64,000 nucleotides of DNA from Kangiella taiwanensis. GTDB lineage: Bacteria; Pseudomonadota; Gammaproteobacteria; Enterobacterales; Kangiellaceae. The stretch's first letter is position 1. Every line of letters starts with the position of its first letter. Where the stretch lies: NCBI RefSeq assembly GCF_020005165.1, contig NZ_JAHCLT010000003.1:62001-126000 (forward strand). The letters run 5' to 3'. Made by a program: the position numbers and the translations under genes. The notes beneath the pieces were generated by a model. That model saw only the letters and a program-made list of their open reading frames with translations, had not been told where the DNA came from and searched no databases. Positions 47,631 through 56,436 of the stretch are shown piece by piece.

Positions 47631-48805
47631 TCTTGCGTCTCCGCTTCGGCCTCTGTACGCAGGCCAATTCCCTCAGCCACAGCCGCTAGATTGCTAATCA
47701 CAAGTAAGTCACCATCCTCCATGCCTTCGGAGATATAAGCATAGTCTTTATCTTTGAAAACGACTTTAGCCTCTGTAATGCTTAACTTTCCGTCGCGTTT
47801 GAGCCAGAGTCGGTCGCTTTCACGCAGGAAGTCACGATCAATGCGAAAAACATTTTCTAATTCGCGTCCTGAAATCTCGACCTGAACAATCGCGCCGACT
47901 AGCATTTGAGGCCCCTGTGTGTCTGGGCTTAAGGCAAGCGGGTCTTTTACGCTAACCAATACACGCGCTAAACGTGTTTGCGCATCCAACGCGCCGATCA
48001 AACGAATAACTTCACCTTTACGGCTCGCGTCATCGGGCCAGGCTGTTCGATTGCGAATAATGACCTGCGCGCCAGGTTGTCCTTTTTTAGGGAAAGTAAT
48101 TCGCTCAAGTCTTGCTACTGGTACGCTTACAACCACCCAATATTCATCAACCCCGACAAGCCGCGCCAATTCCATATTGGTATCAATCTCCGATCCTACA
48201 TTGGCATTTCTGGATAAAATTTGAGCATCAAACGGTGCACTCACAGATGTGCGCTCGAGTTCCAGCTTGGCTTGGTTCAGCATACTTTCAGCCGATTTTA
48301 AATTGGCCTTGGCTGCGGCCAGTTGCGGCTCTCTTAAGACAAGAGATGTGTTCTCTTCACGAAGTTCTTCCCTAAGCAGATTATATTCTTTTCTTGCAAC
48401 ATGCTGGCGGCCAAGTTCTAAATCCAAATCTGAGCGGGCTTGTGCATATGCGCTTTCCATTTGAGCGAGCGCATTCTCATAGTCGGCAGGATCAATTCGA
48501 AGTAATACTTCATCTTTTTTGACAAAACCGCCGGGAATAAAATTCTCAGTAATCTCAATGGCACGGCCGTCGACACGCGGACTGAGAATAATATCTTGGG
48601 CAGCTTCCACAGTTCCTAGACCCTCAATAAGTGGGTTGTAATTACCGCGTCGAACTTCTTGTACATCCACCAGCATCGCTGTCCTTTTGGTCGCTGCCTC
48701 ACGCTGCGCCTGCGGTTCAGTAGAGTTGATGACAAAAAACAGAAAAGCGGCAGTAGTCGCTATAGCCCCAATTGCAATGGCTGTAAAAGTTTTGCTTTTT
48801 ATCAT
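47627..48805 (-). CDS. RND efflux periplasmic adaptor (membrane fusion protein)
   Basis: This is a 392-aa HlyD/AcrA-type adaptor anchored by an N-terminal helix (about residues 8-26). In order: lipoyl half ([21 protein letters not shown]), alpha-helical hairpin with repeated Glu/Leu/Ala (about 100-185), second lipoyl half ([16 protein letters not shown]), beta-barrel and membrane-proximal domains. No lipobox. It starts 4 bases inside the end of the truncated outer-membrane-factor gene and ends overlapping the permease, so the three form a tightly packed operon. The composition matches the permease, not the surroundings. Confidence 0.92.
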   Translation of the reverse strand: MIKSKTFTAIAIGAIATTAAFLFFVINSTEPQAQREAATKRTAMLVDVQEVRRGNYNPLIEGLGTVEAAQDIILSPRVDGRAIEITENFIPGGFVKKDEVLLRIDPADYENALAQMESAYAQARSDLDLELGRQHVARKEYNLLREELREENTSLVLREPQLAAAKANLKSAESMLNQAKLELERTSVSAPFDAQILSRNANVGSEIDTNMELARLVGVDEYWVVVSVPVARLERITFPKKGQPGAQVIIRNRTAWPDDASRKGEVIRLIGALDAQTRLARVLVSVKDPLALSPDTQGPQMLVGAIVQVEISGRELENVFRIDRDFLRESDRLWLKRDGKLSITEAKVVFKDKDYAYISEGMEDGDLLVISNLAAVAEGIGLRTEAEAETQE

Positions 48806-49104
48806 CTTTTATCCATCCTTCTTATTCTCATATTCACTCTAGCTACATTTAAACGCTCCCACGCAGAAGCTAATGTAAAATTGTTCTCTAAAGCGGTTTC
48901 AATATACGTGTTGAGGTTTTCATCTTCTAGATATCGCCACCAGTTATCGTAAACAGCGTTTTGTCCTGATAGTGAAAAAGAGGGTTCACCTTGAATTGGT
49001 AAATTATAATTTTGATGACTAGCACGAGATGTGCAGTACGAAATCACAACTCCTAATAACAAAGAGCTGTTTCCAAACCTGATGATTGAATTTGATGAAA
49101 GCAT
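48802..49104 (-). pseudogene. Truncated outer-membrane efflux factor (TolC/NodT type), N-terminal remnant
   Basis: These 100 residues carry the N-terminal hallmarks of NodT/OprM-type outer-membrane factors: hydrophobic leader, then NWWRYLEDENLNTYIETALENN and RLNVARVNMRIRR, corresponding to the first coiled-coil helix. Full proteins are about 450-500 aa, and this frame ends just after the RIRR position where family members continue into the barrel. The stop overlaps the adaptor start by ATGA, the arrangement expected if an internal deletion joined the beginning of the gene to its last codons. The Cys near residue 24 (ISYC) is a poor lipobox. It is almost certainly non-functional; the pump would need another outer-membrane channel. 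Confidence 0.72.
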
Positions 49105-49556
49105 CTTATCTCTTATTTCGTCTAAATTCAGAAATCATCCTATCATAGTATATTAAATAAGTATCATGACTTAAATTTGACATAGGTCGTTGATGTAAAA
49201 GGTCAAGAACAGCTAACTAAGAATGCTGGAAAGGGTGCAATATTAATGGTAATTATTAATGGGGGCAGAGTAGATTAATCTTTAAACTACGGAGAATAAG
49301 CCTAGCCTGTGACCTTGGGAATTCCTTTAGGGAAAATAAGATAAGTGATCTCGAGGTTTCTTGTTGATGGTTTACCTTCCCCCTCGATTAAGACCGAAGG
49401 AAGTGTACCACAGGTATTCCTTTCAGTCACTCTTGGTACGCTCTCGCTAATCGAGGCTACGTTCAGTACAAAACGAATATACTCTGATCTGATTTATTGT
49501 TAGTCTTAGTCATTAATAAATTTTGGAAAGCTTAAGTTTTTTACTAGCTCTATCGC
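49105..49556. other. Non-coding gap of about 450 bases between the RND operon and the protease gene
   Basis: I see no gene here. The left part is AT-rich and should contain the RND operon promoter on the minus strand. The right part holds the structured element at 49382-49456 and an AT-rich stretch before the protease gene. Confidence 0.6.
49382..49456. repeat. 75-nt structured inverted-repeat element
   Basis: Outer arms CCTCGATTA (49382-49390) and TAATCGAGG (49448-49456) are perfect complements. Inside, GACCGAAGGAA (49392-49402) pairs with TTCCTTTCAGTC (49417-49428) with one bulge, and at its tip TACC-ACA-GGTA (49406-49416) closes. The element therefore folds as a nested hairpin on either strand, with a single-stranded arm of about 19 bases on one side. 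It does not match an attC site, riboswitch or known non-coding RNA that I can name. It may be a small mobile or REP-like element. Confidence 0.5.
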
Positions 49557-50471
49557 ATGAAAGCACAAAAATTAATGATTGGCCTTGTTGGCTTCTTACA
49601 CCTCTATTGTTCGCCCATTTACGCATTTCAAGATAATCCTGAAGGCTGGATCCCTATTGATAGTGAAAGTAGGGCATTAGTACTAAATGTGGAAATTAAT
49701 GATCAACCTGCGAAGGTATTGCTTGATACAGGTGCATCTATCCACGCACTAAATTCCAGCATAGTAGAAAAAACAGGGATTAAAGGAAATTCTGCAAGAG
49801 CGATCACTTTGATAGGGATCAATGGCGAAGTCCAAGCCCCCTTATCAGAACCTTTTGATATCACTGCCGATGGGCAAAGCTTTACATTACGAGATATCCC
49901 TATCATTAATAGTGACACCCCATATGACATGATACTAGGACGGAAGTTTTTCGAGCAGTCAGTAGTTCAGATAGACTACCCAAATAACAGAGTTCGCTTT
50001 CTAAGTCCTGAAGTAGTAAATTTTGAAAGTAATATTGATGTTCGCTATGAGTATGATGGAGGGCTGCTAGTTGAAGCTTATATCGCCGGTGAGAAAGCCT
50101 GGATGCTGTTAGACACTGGTAGTAATACCCTTGCGCTATTAAAACGTAAGTTCATTTTTAAAAATGAACTTGACCAGTATGCAGTAGAGGGAGTCACTCA
50201 TCAGGTCTCAGGAATTGCCGAAAGTGCTGACTTTAGTGTCATTAAAGTTGAAGAGTTTAGGTTAGGTACTTACGATTTCGACTCTTTCCTAGCTATATAT
50301 AACCAAGATTATAAAAATGCCTTTGACGAGAAAAAGAGATACCTTTTTAGCAGAATCCCTGAGGAAAGCTCTGTCCAAGACGGTATTCTTGGTTATGAAA
50401 TATTACGTAATTTTATTATCACGATTGATTACAAGAGAAAGAAAGTTCACTTGTATTACCCCTCTACCTAA
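49557..50471 (+). CDS. Secreted two-lobed retropepsin-like aspartyl protease
   Basis: This is a 304-aa exported protein with a signal peptide (about residues 1-23, cleavage near YAFQ). It contains two aspartyl-protease half-sites in one chain: VLLDTGAS (Asp57) with YDMILGRKFF, and MLLDTGSN (Asp186) with QDGILGYEIL. In each half the DTG and the hydrophobic-hydrophobic-Gly (ILG) motif have the spacing seen in retropepsin monomers, so this is a fused bilobal enzyme resembling pepsin in layout. Many bacterial DTG proteins carry only one site. It is convergent with the M2 peptidase gene and ends at a strong terminator. Substrate is unknown. Confidence 0.88.
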   Translation: MKAQKLMIGLVGFLHLYCSPIYAFQDNPEGWIPIDSESRALVLNVEINDQPAKVLLDTGASIHALNSSIVEKTGIKGNSARAITLIGINGEVQAPLSEPFDITADGQSFTLRDIPIINSDTPYDMILGRKFFEQSVVQIDYPNNRVRFLSPEVVNFESNIDVRYEYDGGLLVEAYIAGEKAWMLLDTGSNTLALLKRKFIFKNELDQYAVEGVTHQVSGIAESADFSVIKVEEFRLGTYDFDSFLAIYNQDYKNAFDEKKRYLFSRIPEESSVQDGILGYEILRNFIITIDYKRKKVHLYYPST

Positions 50472-50480
50472 TAATCTAAA

Positions 50481-50506
50481 AAAGGCGCCAATTGGCGCCT
50501 TTCTTT
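50481..50506. terminator. Bidirectional terminator between the protease and M2 peptidase genes
   Basis: AAAGGCGCCAATTGGCGCCTTT is a 22-base palindrome. T runs lie on both strands (TTTCTTTT on plus, T6 on minus), ending both convergent genes. Confidence 0.92.
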
Positions 50507-50532
50507 TATTAGGGTATGGCTAAAGCTAAAAC

Positions 50533-52374
50533 TTACCAGCCGCAGTTACGGCCTTCGTTTTGCTCGTCTAACCATGTTTTCAATGGCGCGTAGTACTCAA
50601 GTACTGCTGTCGCGTCCATTTCACGGCTACCCGTCATAGCTTCAAGTGCATCAGGCCATGGACGTGAAGAGCCCATTTCTAGCATCTTGATGAGCTTTTC
50701 GCCAACTTCTTTGTTGCCGTAGAATGAACAACGGTGAAGTGGACCTTCGTTGCCCGCCATGTCACACATTTCACGGTAGAATTGGAACTGCAAGATGTGT
50801 GCTAGGAAGTAACGTGAATAAGGTGTGTTACCAGGGATGTGGTATTTCGCACCTGGGTCGAAGTGATCTTCAGTACGTGCCACTGGCGCTTCAATACCTT
50901 GGTATTTTTCACGCAGCTCCCACCAGCCTTGGTTGTATTCTTCAGGTGAAATTTCACCGTTGAATACTTTCCAGCGCCATTGGTCAACCATTAAGCCAAA
51001 TGGTAAGAAGGCAACTTTGTCCAAAGCAGAACGCATTAGAAGTGCAATATCAGCACTCGCGTCTGGCTCTTCGTCGATTAGGCCAATTTGCTTCAAGTAT
51101 TTTGGTGTGATCGATAGTGAGATAGTGTCACCGATTGCTTCGTGGAAACCGTCGTTAGCACTGCCTTTGTAGAAGATTGACTGGTCTTTGTAAGCACGCT
51201 GATAGTAGTTGTGGCCTAGTTCGTGGTGAACAGTCTGGAAGTCTTCGCCATTGATGTTGGTACACATCTTAATACGGATATCTTCTTCGTTATCGATATC
51301 CCAAGCGCTGGCATGACACTGAACGTCGCGGTCACGTGGCTTGACGAATAGCGAGCGCTCCCAGAACGTTTGCGGAAGAGGGGCGAAACCTAGTGAAGAG
51401 AAGAAGCCTTCAGCAGTTTTAACCATTTTCTTAACAGCAACTTCTTTTTCTTCGTGGCTTACGTTTTCTTTATCGACGCCGTAGTGTGCTTTCAAGATAG
51501 GGTCGATATCAATGCCTTCGGCTGCATTTTTAGGACCAGCGATGTCATAAATATTACCCCATTGCTGCGCCCACATGTTGCCTAATAGGTGCGCAGGGAT
51601 TGGTTTATCCATCGCAACAACTTCATCACCATACTGGTCATTCAACTCAGCGCGAACGTGGCAGTGTAGCGCTTTGTATAATGGTTGTACTTGTCCCCAA
51701 AGGCGGTCCATTTCATTGGCGAAATCATCAGCAGGCATGTCGTACTTAGAGCGCCACATGGTGCCAGTATCTGCATAGCCAAGTTCTTTTGAACCTTCGT
51801 TAGCGATGTCGACCATTTGCTTATACAGCGGACGCATTTCTTTAGAAATTTCGCGCCAGCCAGTCCATGCTTTTAGTTGCTCATCAGCGTCACGCGATTC
51901 ACGCAAGACTTGGCTCAGTTCACCAAGGCTACGACCATCTGGGCTTTTACCTTTAGCGTAAAGGCTGTCCAGCTTAGATGTGATTTGAGCAAGTTGCTTT
52001 GTTTTCTCCGCATCAGCTGGAGCTGGCAGCGTAAGACCTAGTTTGATCATTTCAATCTTACGATTAACGTCGTAAGGTAAGTCCAAACCGTTGAACTTCT
52101 TCGCTTCATTCGCAAGCTCAACGCCTAGTTTGGTGTAATCTTCGCCCACTTGAGCATTTAGCGCAGTTGTGTCGTGAGTGACAAAGTTCGCGTTTACCCA
52201 AGCAATGCGCGCAGCATATTCTGCAATTTCTGTTAATCGCTTTTCAGCATCAGCAACAAAAGCCGCTGCGTCTTCCGCAGTGACTTTTTGTTTATGATCG
52301 TCGGCAATAACAGGTTGTCCTAATAAAGCACCCACCAATACTGCAGTACTGACGGCTTTTTTAAGCGTTATCAT
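50533..52374 (-). CDS. M2-family peptidyl-dipeptidase (ACE-like metallopeptidase)
   Basis: This is a secreted zinc peptidase of the angiotensin-converting-enzyme family that releases C-terminal dipeptides from oligopeptides. A signal peptide (about residues 1-24, cleavage near VIADD) precedes the all-helical M2 domain. The zinc motif HELGH (His384, Glu385, His388) and third ligand Glu412 in FHEAIGD are present, so it should be active. The length of 613 aa equals a single ACE domain. It fits a proteolytic marine lifestyle. A sequence resembling a Fur box lies upstream, so iron or zinc status may control it. The gene is monocistronic and divergent from nagZ. Confidence 0.93.
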   Translation of the reverse strand: MITLKKAVSTAVLVGALLGQPVIADDHKQKVTAEDAAAFVADAEKRLTEIAEYAARIAWVNANFVTHDTTALNAQVGEDYTKLGVELANEAKKFNGLDLPYDVNRKIEMIKLGLTLPAPADAEKTKQLAQITSKLDSLYAKGKSPDGRSLGELSQVLRESRDADEQLKAWTGWREISKEMRPLYKQMVDIANEGSKELGYADTGTMWRSKYDMPADDFANEMDRLWGQVQPLYKALHCHVRAELNDQYGDEVVAMDKPIPAHLLGNMWAQQWGNIYDIAGPKNAAEGIDIDPILKAHYGVDKENVSHEEKEVAVKKMVKTAEGFFSSLGFAPLPQTFWERSLFVKPRDRDVQCHASAWDIDNEEDIRIKMCTNINGEDFQTVHHELGHNYYQRAYKDQSIFYKGSANDGFHEAIGDTISLSITPKYLKQIGLIDEEPDASADIALLMRSALDKVAFLPFGLMVDQWRWKVFNGEISPEEYNQGWWELREKYQGIEAPVARTEDHFDPGAKYHIPGNTPYSRYFLAHILQFQFYREMCDMAGNEGPLHRCSFYGNKEVGEKLIKMLEMGSSRPWPDALEAMTGSREMDATAVLEYYAPLKTWLDEQNEGRNCGW

Positions 52375-52396
52375 AGAGTTACCCTTTATTGTTTAA

Positions 52397-52415
52397 GTTG
52401 ATAATAATCATTATC
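52397..52415 (-). promoter_or_regulatory. Candidate Fur box between the M2 peptidase and nagZ genes
   Basis: GTTGATAATAATCATTATC matches the classical GATAATGATAATCATTATC consensus at 16 of 19 positions and includes the dyad GATAAT-AATC-ATTATC. It begins 23 bases from the M2 start codon and is 119 bases from the nagZ start, so M2 is the more likely target. Confidence 0.55.
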
Positions 52416-52533
52416 GTTTCATAATCGCGCTCCATTATAGCGACTTGTTTTAATTTGAGAAATGGAATTCATCATGGTCGTTATTTGGCGGATCGGTTAT
52501 CATACGGCTTTTGGTGAATCCTCAGGAATAACT

Positions 52534-53556
52534 ATGCCGATTGGCCCTTTGATGCTGGATCTAGAAGGTCTTGAAATTAATGCAGCTGAAAAAGATATGC
52601 TTCAAAACCCTTTGTTAGGAGGCATCATCTTTTTCACCCGTAATTACGCCAGTCCCCAACAAATTGCCGAATTATCACAAGCCGTCCGTGAAACCGCTAG
52701 GCGCGACATTCTGATTGCCGTGGACCATGAAGGAGGGCGCGTACAGCGATTCCGTGAAGGGTTTACTAATGTCCCTGCTATGGCGAGTATTTTGCAGAAT
52801 GCTAACGACTTAGCTGAAGCAAAAGCGTCAGCCTATCGCTGGGGAAGTTTGATTGCGATTGAAGTTCAAGCCGTTGGCATCGACTTTAGTTTCGCGCCAG
52901 TGCTTGATTTAGGCGATGAAATCAGCCGCGTTATTGGTGATAGAGCATTTTCTACAAAGGTAGATGAGGTGATCGAGCTCGGTCGTGAGTTTATCAAAGG
53001 TATGAATGACTTTGGTATGGCGGCGACGGCTAAGCACTTCCCGGGGCATGGTTCAGTTGAAGCCGATTCACACGTTGATATTCCGGTCGATGAGCGCCCA
53101 CGCGAGCAAATCATCAGCCAAGACATGCGAGTGTTCGCTGAGTTAGCTCAGAATTATCAAGCAGTCATGCCTGCGCACGTCATTTACCCGAGCGTTGATA
53201 AGCAACCGGCAGGGTTTTCTGAGTTGTGGCTGCAAGATATTTTGCGTAACCAATTAAGCTTTGATGGTGTGATATTTAGCGATGACTTGAGCATGAAAGG
53301 GGCAGAGGTCGTTGGCGGTTATTATGAGCGTGCCAAAGCCGCAGTGACGGCAGGTTGCGATATGGTTTTAGTGTGCAACCATCCGCAAGAAGGGCGTGAG
53401 TTGATGTCTGAATTCGATTTTGACGTGGACTCCAAATCTGCGGAGCGATTGGCAAGAATGAAAGGTCAGTCGCTTAACTACTCGCTGACTCAAGTTCGTC
53501 AAGGCGACAACTGGCAGCAACTAGAGCATGATTTACAGCTTGATAAGATGGTTTAA
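52534..53556 (+). CDS. nagZ: Beta-N-acetylhexosaminidase (peptidoglycan recycling)
   Basis: NagZ is a cytoplasmic GH3 enzyme that removes GlcNAc from anhydro-muropeptides during cell-wall recycling; in some bacteria its product induces AmpC. The family signature KHFPGHGSVEADSHVD contains the catalytic His/Asp loop, and the nucleophile Asp lies in VIFSDDLSMKGA. The ATG at 52534 with AGGA upstream is chosen, since the 24 preceding codons are not conserved. The length is 340 aa. The DUF2288 gene follows after 41 bases, as in many gammaproteobacteria. Confidence 0.95.
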   Translation: MPIGPLMLDLEGLEINAAEKDMLQNPLLGGIIFFTRNYASPQQIAELSQAVRETARRDILIAVDHEGGRVQRFREGFTNVPAMASILQNANDLAEAKASAYRWGSLIAIEVQAVGIDFSFAPVLDLGDEISRVIGDRAFSTKVDEVIELGREFIKGMNDFGMAATAKHFPGHGSVEADSHVDIPVDERPREQIISQDMRVFAELAQNYQAVMPAHVIYPSVDKQPAGFSELWLQDILRNQLSFDGVIFSDDLSMKGAEVVGGYYERAKAAVTAGCDMVLVCNHPQEGRELMSEFDFDVDSKSAERLARMKGQSLNYSLTQVRQGDNWQQLEHDLQLDKMV

Positions 53557-53597
53557 ATATCTATTGTATATTATTGATTTAACTGGGTTTGATTGAA

Positions 53598-53954
53598 ATG
53601 TCTAACGAAAAGAAGATTGAAGAGCTTACTGAGCAAAAAACAGATAGTTTTACACAGCTAACACCAAGAGAAGAGCTGGTCGCTAAACTTAATGGGGAAA
53701 CTGCTATCGTTGAGTGGAAAGAAATTGAGCGCTTTTTCGCTAAAGGCAATTTACTTTTGATAGATCAGGACGTTGACCTCATCAACTGCGCTGCGGATTT
53801 GTCACTGGATAACGCAGACGAAATAAAACCGTTGATTGATTCGGAAAAAATCCAGCGCATGCCGATGGAGTTTGTTAAGGCTAACTGTAAACCTGAAACG
53901 GAGTTTTGGACCGTAGTAGTAGCGCCGTATATTTTATCGCAGTTAAAGAAATAG
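53598..53954 (+). CDS. DUF2288-domain protein
   Basis: This is a 118-aa cytoplasmic protein of unknown function. The conserved core runs from LNGETAIVEWKEIERFFAKG to FWTVVVAPYILSQL, recognisable as DUF2288. The ATG at 53598 is preferred to an upstream TTG. It is likely co-transcribed with nagZ and is followed by a strong terminator. Confidence 0.85.
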   Translation: MSNEKKIEELTEQKTDSFTQLTPREELVAKLNGETAIVEWKEIERFFAKGNLLLIDQDVDLINCAADLSLDNADEIKPLIDSEKIQRMPMEFVKANCKPETEFWTVVVAPYILSQLKK

Positions 53955-53965
53955 AGATTAGGTAC

Positions 53966-53993
53966 AAAAAAGCGGCTAACAAGCCGCTTTTTT
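53966..53993. terminator. Bidirectional terminator after the DUF2288 gene
   Basis: AAAAAAGCGGCT pairs with AGCCGCTTTTTT around AACA, 12 bases after the DUF2288 stop codon. The convergent gene starting from 54309 also ends here. Confidence 0.93.
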
Positions 53994-54015
53994 AATAACT
54001 TTGATAAACTAAAAC

Positions 54016-54309
54016 TTAACCATGATGAATCACTGAATGAATCACATGGTCATACTCGAAGTAGACCGTGTATCCATTGTATACCCACTTAGTGATTGGC
54101 GGGTCACCTACTGGACCTTCCACATTATTCGGAGTACCGAACTTTTGTTCAACGTGCGATTTGCTGACACCGCGCTTCGGTACTTGAATATCCTGCTGGC
54201 CTTGTTGTGCTACAGGAACTTTAACTTCTTCGGCCTTGGCAGTATTTAAGCCAACCCCCGCACCGAAGCTTAGCGACAGAGCGCAAACAGCAGCTGTTAT
54301 TGTTTTCAT
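54016..54309 (-). CDS. Small secreted protein with a BamE/SmpA-like fold
   Basis: This is a 97-aa exported protein: signal peptide about residues 1-26 (cleavage near AKAEE), then a region of about 55 residues of the type RGVSKSHVEQKFGTP...GDPPITKWVYNGYTVYFEYDHVIHSVIH. The helix-then-strands pattern with FGxP and WxYxxYxVYFE is that of BamE/OmlA-like (SmpA) domains. No lipobox Cys is seen, so it is soluble in the periplasm rather than a BamE lipoprotein. Function is unknown. The family occurs widely in marine gammaproteobacteria. Confidence 0.78.
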   Translation of the reverse strand: MKTITAAVCALSLSFGAGVGLNTAKAEEVKVPVAQQGQQDIQVPKRGVSKSHVEQKFGTPNNVEGPVGDPPITKWVYNGYTVYFEYDHVIHSVIHHG

Positions 54310-54461
54310 GATGTTGACTCCTCAAACATTGTGTATTCCTAAGAATATCAAAAAATTAGCGTAATATCCTAATCATAATTAACATTAATTCTACTGCATA
54401 ACTTGACTACAAATTGTGAACCATTCAATATGACGCCAATTTAATTTATTTAGAAAGCACC

Positions 54462-55709
54462 ATGAGGCTGCCTTTTTCGCTATTTGTCGGGCTTCGATAC
54501 ACTCGAGCAAAACGCCGCGACCACTTTATTTCCTTTATCTCCTTGATTTCTATGATAGGAATCGCGCTTGGCGTGATGGTCCTAATTACTGTTATGTCCG
54601 TCATGAACGGTTTCGAGCGTGAGCTTCGTGATCGCATCTTAGGTATGGCACCACACGTACTTGTCAGTGGTGTTGGCAGTAATATAGAAGACTGGCAGGC
54701 GCTTGAACAAACCGTTCTGGAAAACCCGAATGTGATCGGTGCTTCGCCGTATATTCAGTCTGAAACCATGTTTCAACACCTAGGTTCTGACCAGTTTGGC
54801 ATGATCCAAGGGGTACTTCCTGAAAAAATTGGTGAAGTCACCATCGTTAAAGAAAATATGCGCAACGGCTCTTTCGACTCTTTAACCGAAGGCAGCTATA
54901 ACATTATTCTTGGAGCCTCGTTAGCCCGTAGTTTAGGTGCAAATGTCGGTGATAAAGTGTCGCTACTGTTCTTAAAAGAAACACGCATGACGATTGCGGG
55001 GATTCACCCAAGAACAAAACGTTTTACGGTCTCCGGAATTTTTGAAACTCGCTCCGAAGCGGATAAAGGTCTTGCGTTCACTCATATAAAAGACGCCGCA
55101 AAGATTTTACGAGTTACTGATGGTGTGTCTGCTCTTCAGCTTAAAACCGCCGACGTGATGAATGTTCACGACGTGACCACGAGTATCAATGAAAAATTGG
55201 GTTATGAGTACTTTGTAACCAACTGGACCCGCCAACACCAAACATTATTTAACGCGATTGAGATGGAAAAGAAGATTATGTTTATCCTTTTGACCTTTAT
55301 CATCGCTGTGGCTGCGTTTAATATCGTGACGTCATTGGTTATGTTGGTGAATGAAAAGCAGGCAGATATCGCGATTCTGCGTACTTTAGGCGCAAGTCCA
55401 GGCTCAATCCTTCGTATTTTTATGACCAGCGGCATTATCAATGGCCTGATCGGGACTGGGGCAGGAGTTATTTTGGGTATTCTTTTGGCACTGAACCTAC
55501 CTGACATTATTAACTGGATCGAAGTGACGTTCGAGATGAGTGTATTCCCGAAAAATGTCTATTTCGTTAACTTCTTGCCAACCGAGTTGATTTGGGATGA
55601 TGTGATTAAGATCGCGATCGCAGCTTTTAGCATCAGCGTACTGGCGACATTGTATCCTTCGTGGAAAGCGTCAAGAACACAACCCGCGGAGGCGTTGCGT
55701 TATGAATGA
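54462..55709 (+). CDS. lolF: Lipoprotein-releasing ABC transporter permease (LolC/E hybrid, LolF type)
   Basis: This inner-membrane permease extracts outer-membrane lipoproteins and passes them to LolA. It has four membrane helices with a large periplasmic domain between helices 1 and 2 and shows features of both E. coli proteins: LolE-like parts (GIALGVMVLITVMSVMNGFERELRDRILG and FLPTELIWDDV) and the LolC-like C terminus (LYPSWKASRTQPAEALRYE). Only one permease gene accompanies lolD, unlike lolC-D-E of enterobacteria. This is the arrangement called LolF, where a homodimer replaces LolC-LolE. A second permease elsewhere in the genome cannot be excluded. lolD overlaps the end by 8 bases. Confidence 0.9.
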   Translation: MRLPFSLFVGLRYTRAKRRDHFISFISLISMIGIALGVMVLITVMSVMNGFERELRDRILGMAPHVLVSGVGSNIEDWQALEQTVLENPNVIGASPYIQSETMFQHLGSDQFGMIQGVLPEKIGEVTIVKENMRNGSFDSLTEGSYNIILGASLARSLGANVGDKVSLLFLKETRMTIAGIHPRTKRFTVSGIFETRSEADKGLAFTHIKDAAKILRVTDGVSALQLKTADVMNVHDVTTSINEKLGYEYFVTNWTRQHQTLFNAIEMEKKIMFILLTFIIAVAAFNIVTSLVMLVNEKQADIAILRTLGASPGSILRIFMTSGIINGLIGTGAGVILGILLALNLPDIINWIEVTFEMSVFPKNVYFVNFLPTELIWDDVIKIAIAAFSISVLATLYPSWKASRTQPAEALRYE

Positions 55710-56424
55710 TTCGGCTATGAATAATTCTGTTGTGAGTAATAATAACTCAATGATTGAAATTACCGGACTAAACCGAACTTACAACGATGGCGCCAATAAA
55801 GTTGAAGTCTTGTCAGCGTTAGATTTAACAGTCAAAAAAGGTGAGCAATTAGCTATTGTGGGTTCGTCGGGCTCAGGTAAAAGTACCTTGCTTCACCTTA
55901 TTGGTGGTTTGGACAAACCAACCTCTGGTAGCGTGATTATCGACGGGACTAACATTCATCAGCTTTCAGCCAAGGCTCAGGGGAGTTTCAGAAACCAGCA
56001 TATCGGCTTTGTTTACCAATTTCATCACTTACTGCCCGAGTTCGAAGCGCAAGATAACGTTGCGATGCCTTTAATTATCAGGGGTATGAAGCGCACGCAA
56101 GCCCATAAAATTGCAAGCGGGCTGATAGAGAAAGTAGGGATGTCACATCGTAAAACGCATAAACCGGCTGAATTGTCGGGCGGTGAACGACAACGTATCG
56201 CTTTCGCGCGAGCCCTAGTTACTGAGCCAGATTGTGTGCTGGCCGATGAGCCTACAGGCAACCTAGACCACGGAACAGCCAATCAAGTGTATGAGCTGAT
56301 GTGTGAGTTAAACCGTGAGATGGGAACCACGTTTATTACAGTAACTCATGATCTTGAGCTTGCTGGGAAAATGCAGCGACAATTACACCTTGAAGAAGGA
56401 AACTTAAAACCGCTCCAGCTATAG
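55702..56424 (+). CDS. lolD: Lipoprotein-releasing ABC transporter ATPase
   Basis: LolD powers lipoprotein release at the inner membrane. Walker A is GSSGSGKST, the Q-loop reads FVYQFHHLLPEF (typical LolD), the signature is LSGGERQR, and Walker B is CVLADEPTGN with the switch His in TVTHD. The protein is 240 aa with about 16 extra N-terminal residues. It starts 8 bases inside the permease gene, so translation is coupled. Confidence 0.95.
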   Translation: MNDSAMNNSVVSNNNSMIEITGLNRTYNDGANKVEVLSALDLTVKKGEQLAIVGSSGSGKSTLLHLIGGLDKPTSGSVIIDGTNIHQLSAKAQGSFRNQHIGFVYQFHHLLPEFEAQDNVAMPLIIRGMKRTQAHKIASGLIEKVGMSHRKTHKPAELSGGERQRIAFARALVTEPDCVLADEPTGNLDHGTANQVYELMCELNREMGTTFITVTHDLELAGKMQRQLHLEEGNLKPLQL

Positions 56425-56436
56425 TCGCTTTAAGCT

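Noticed and set aside
49382-49456. Integron attC site
   Set aside because: There is no RYYYAAC/GTTRRRY pair at the ends and no integrase nearby.
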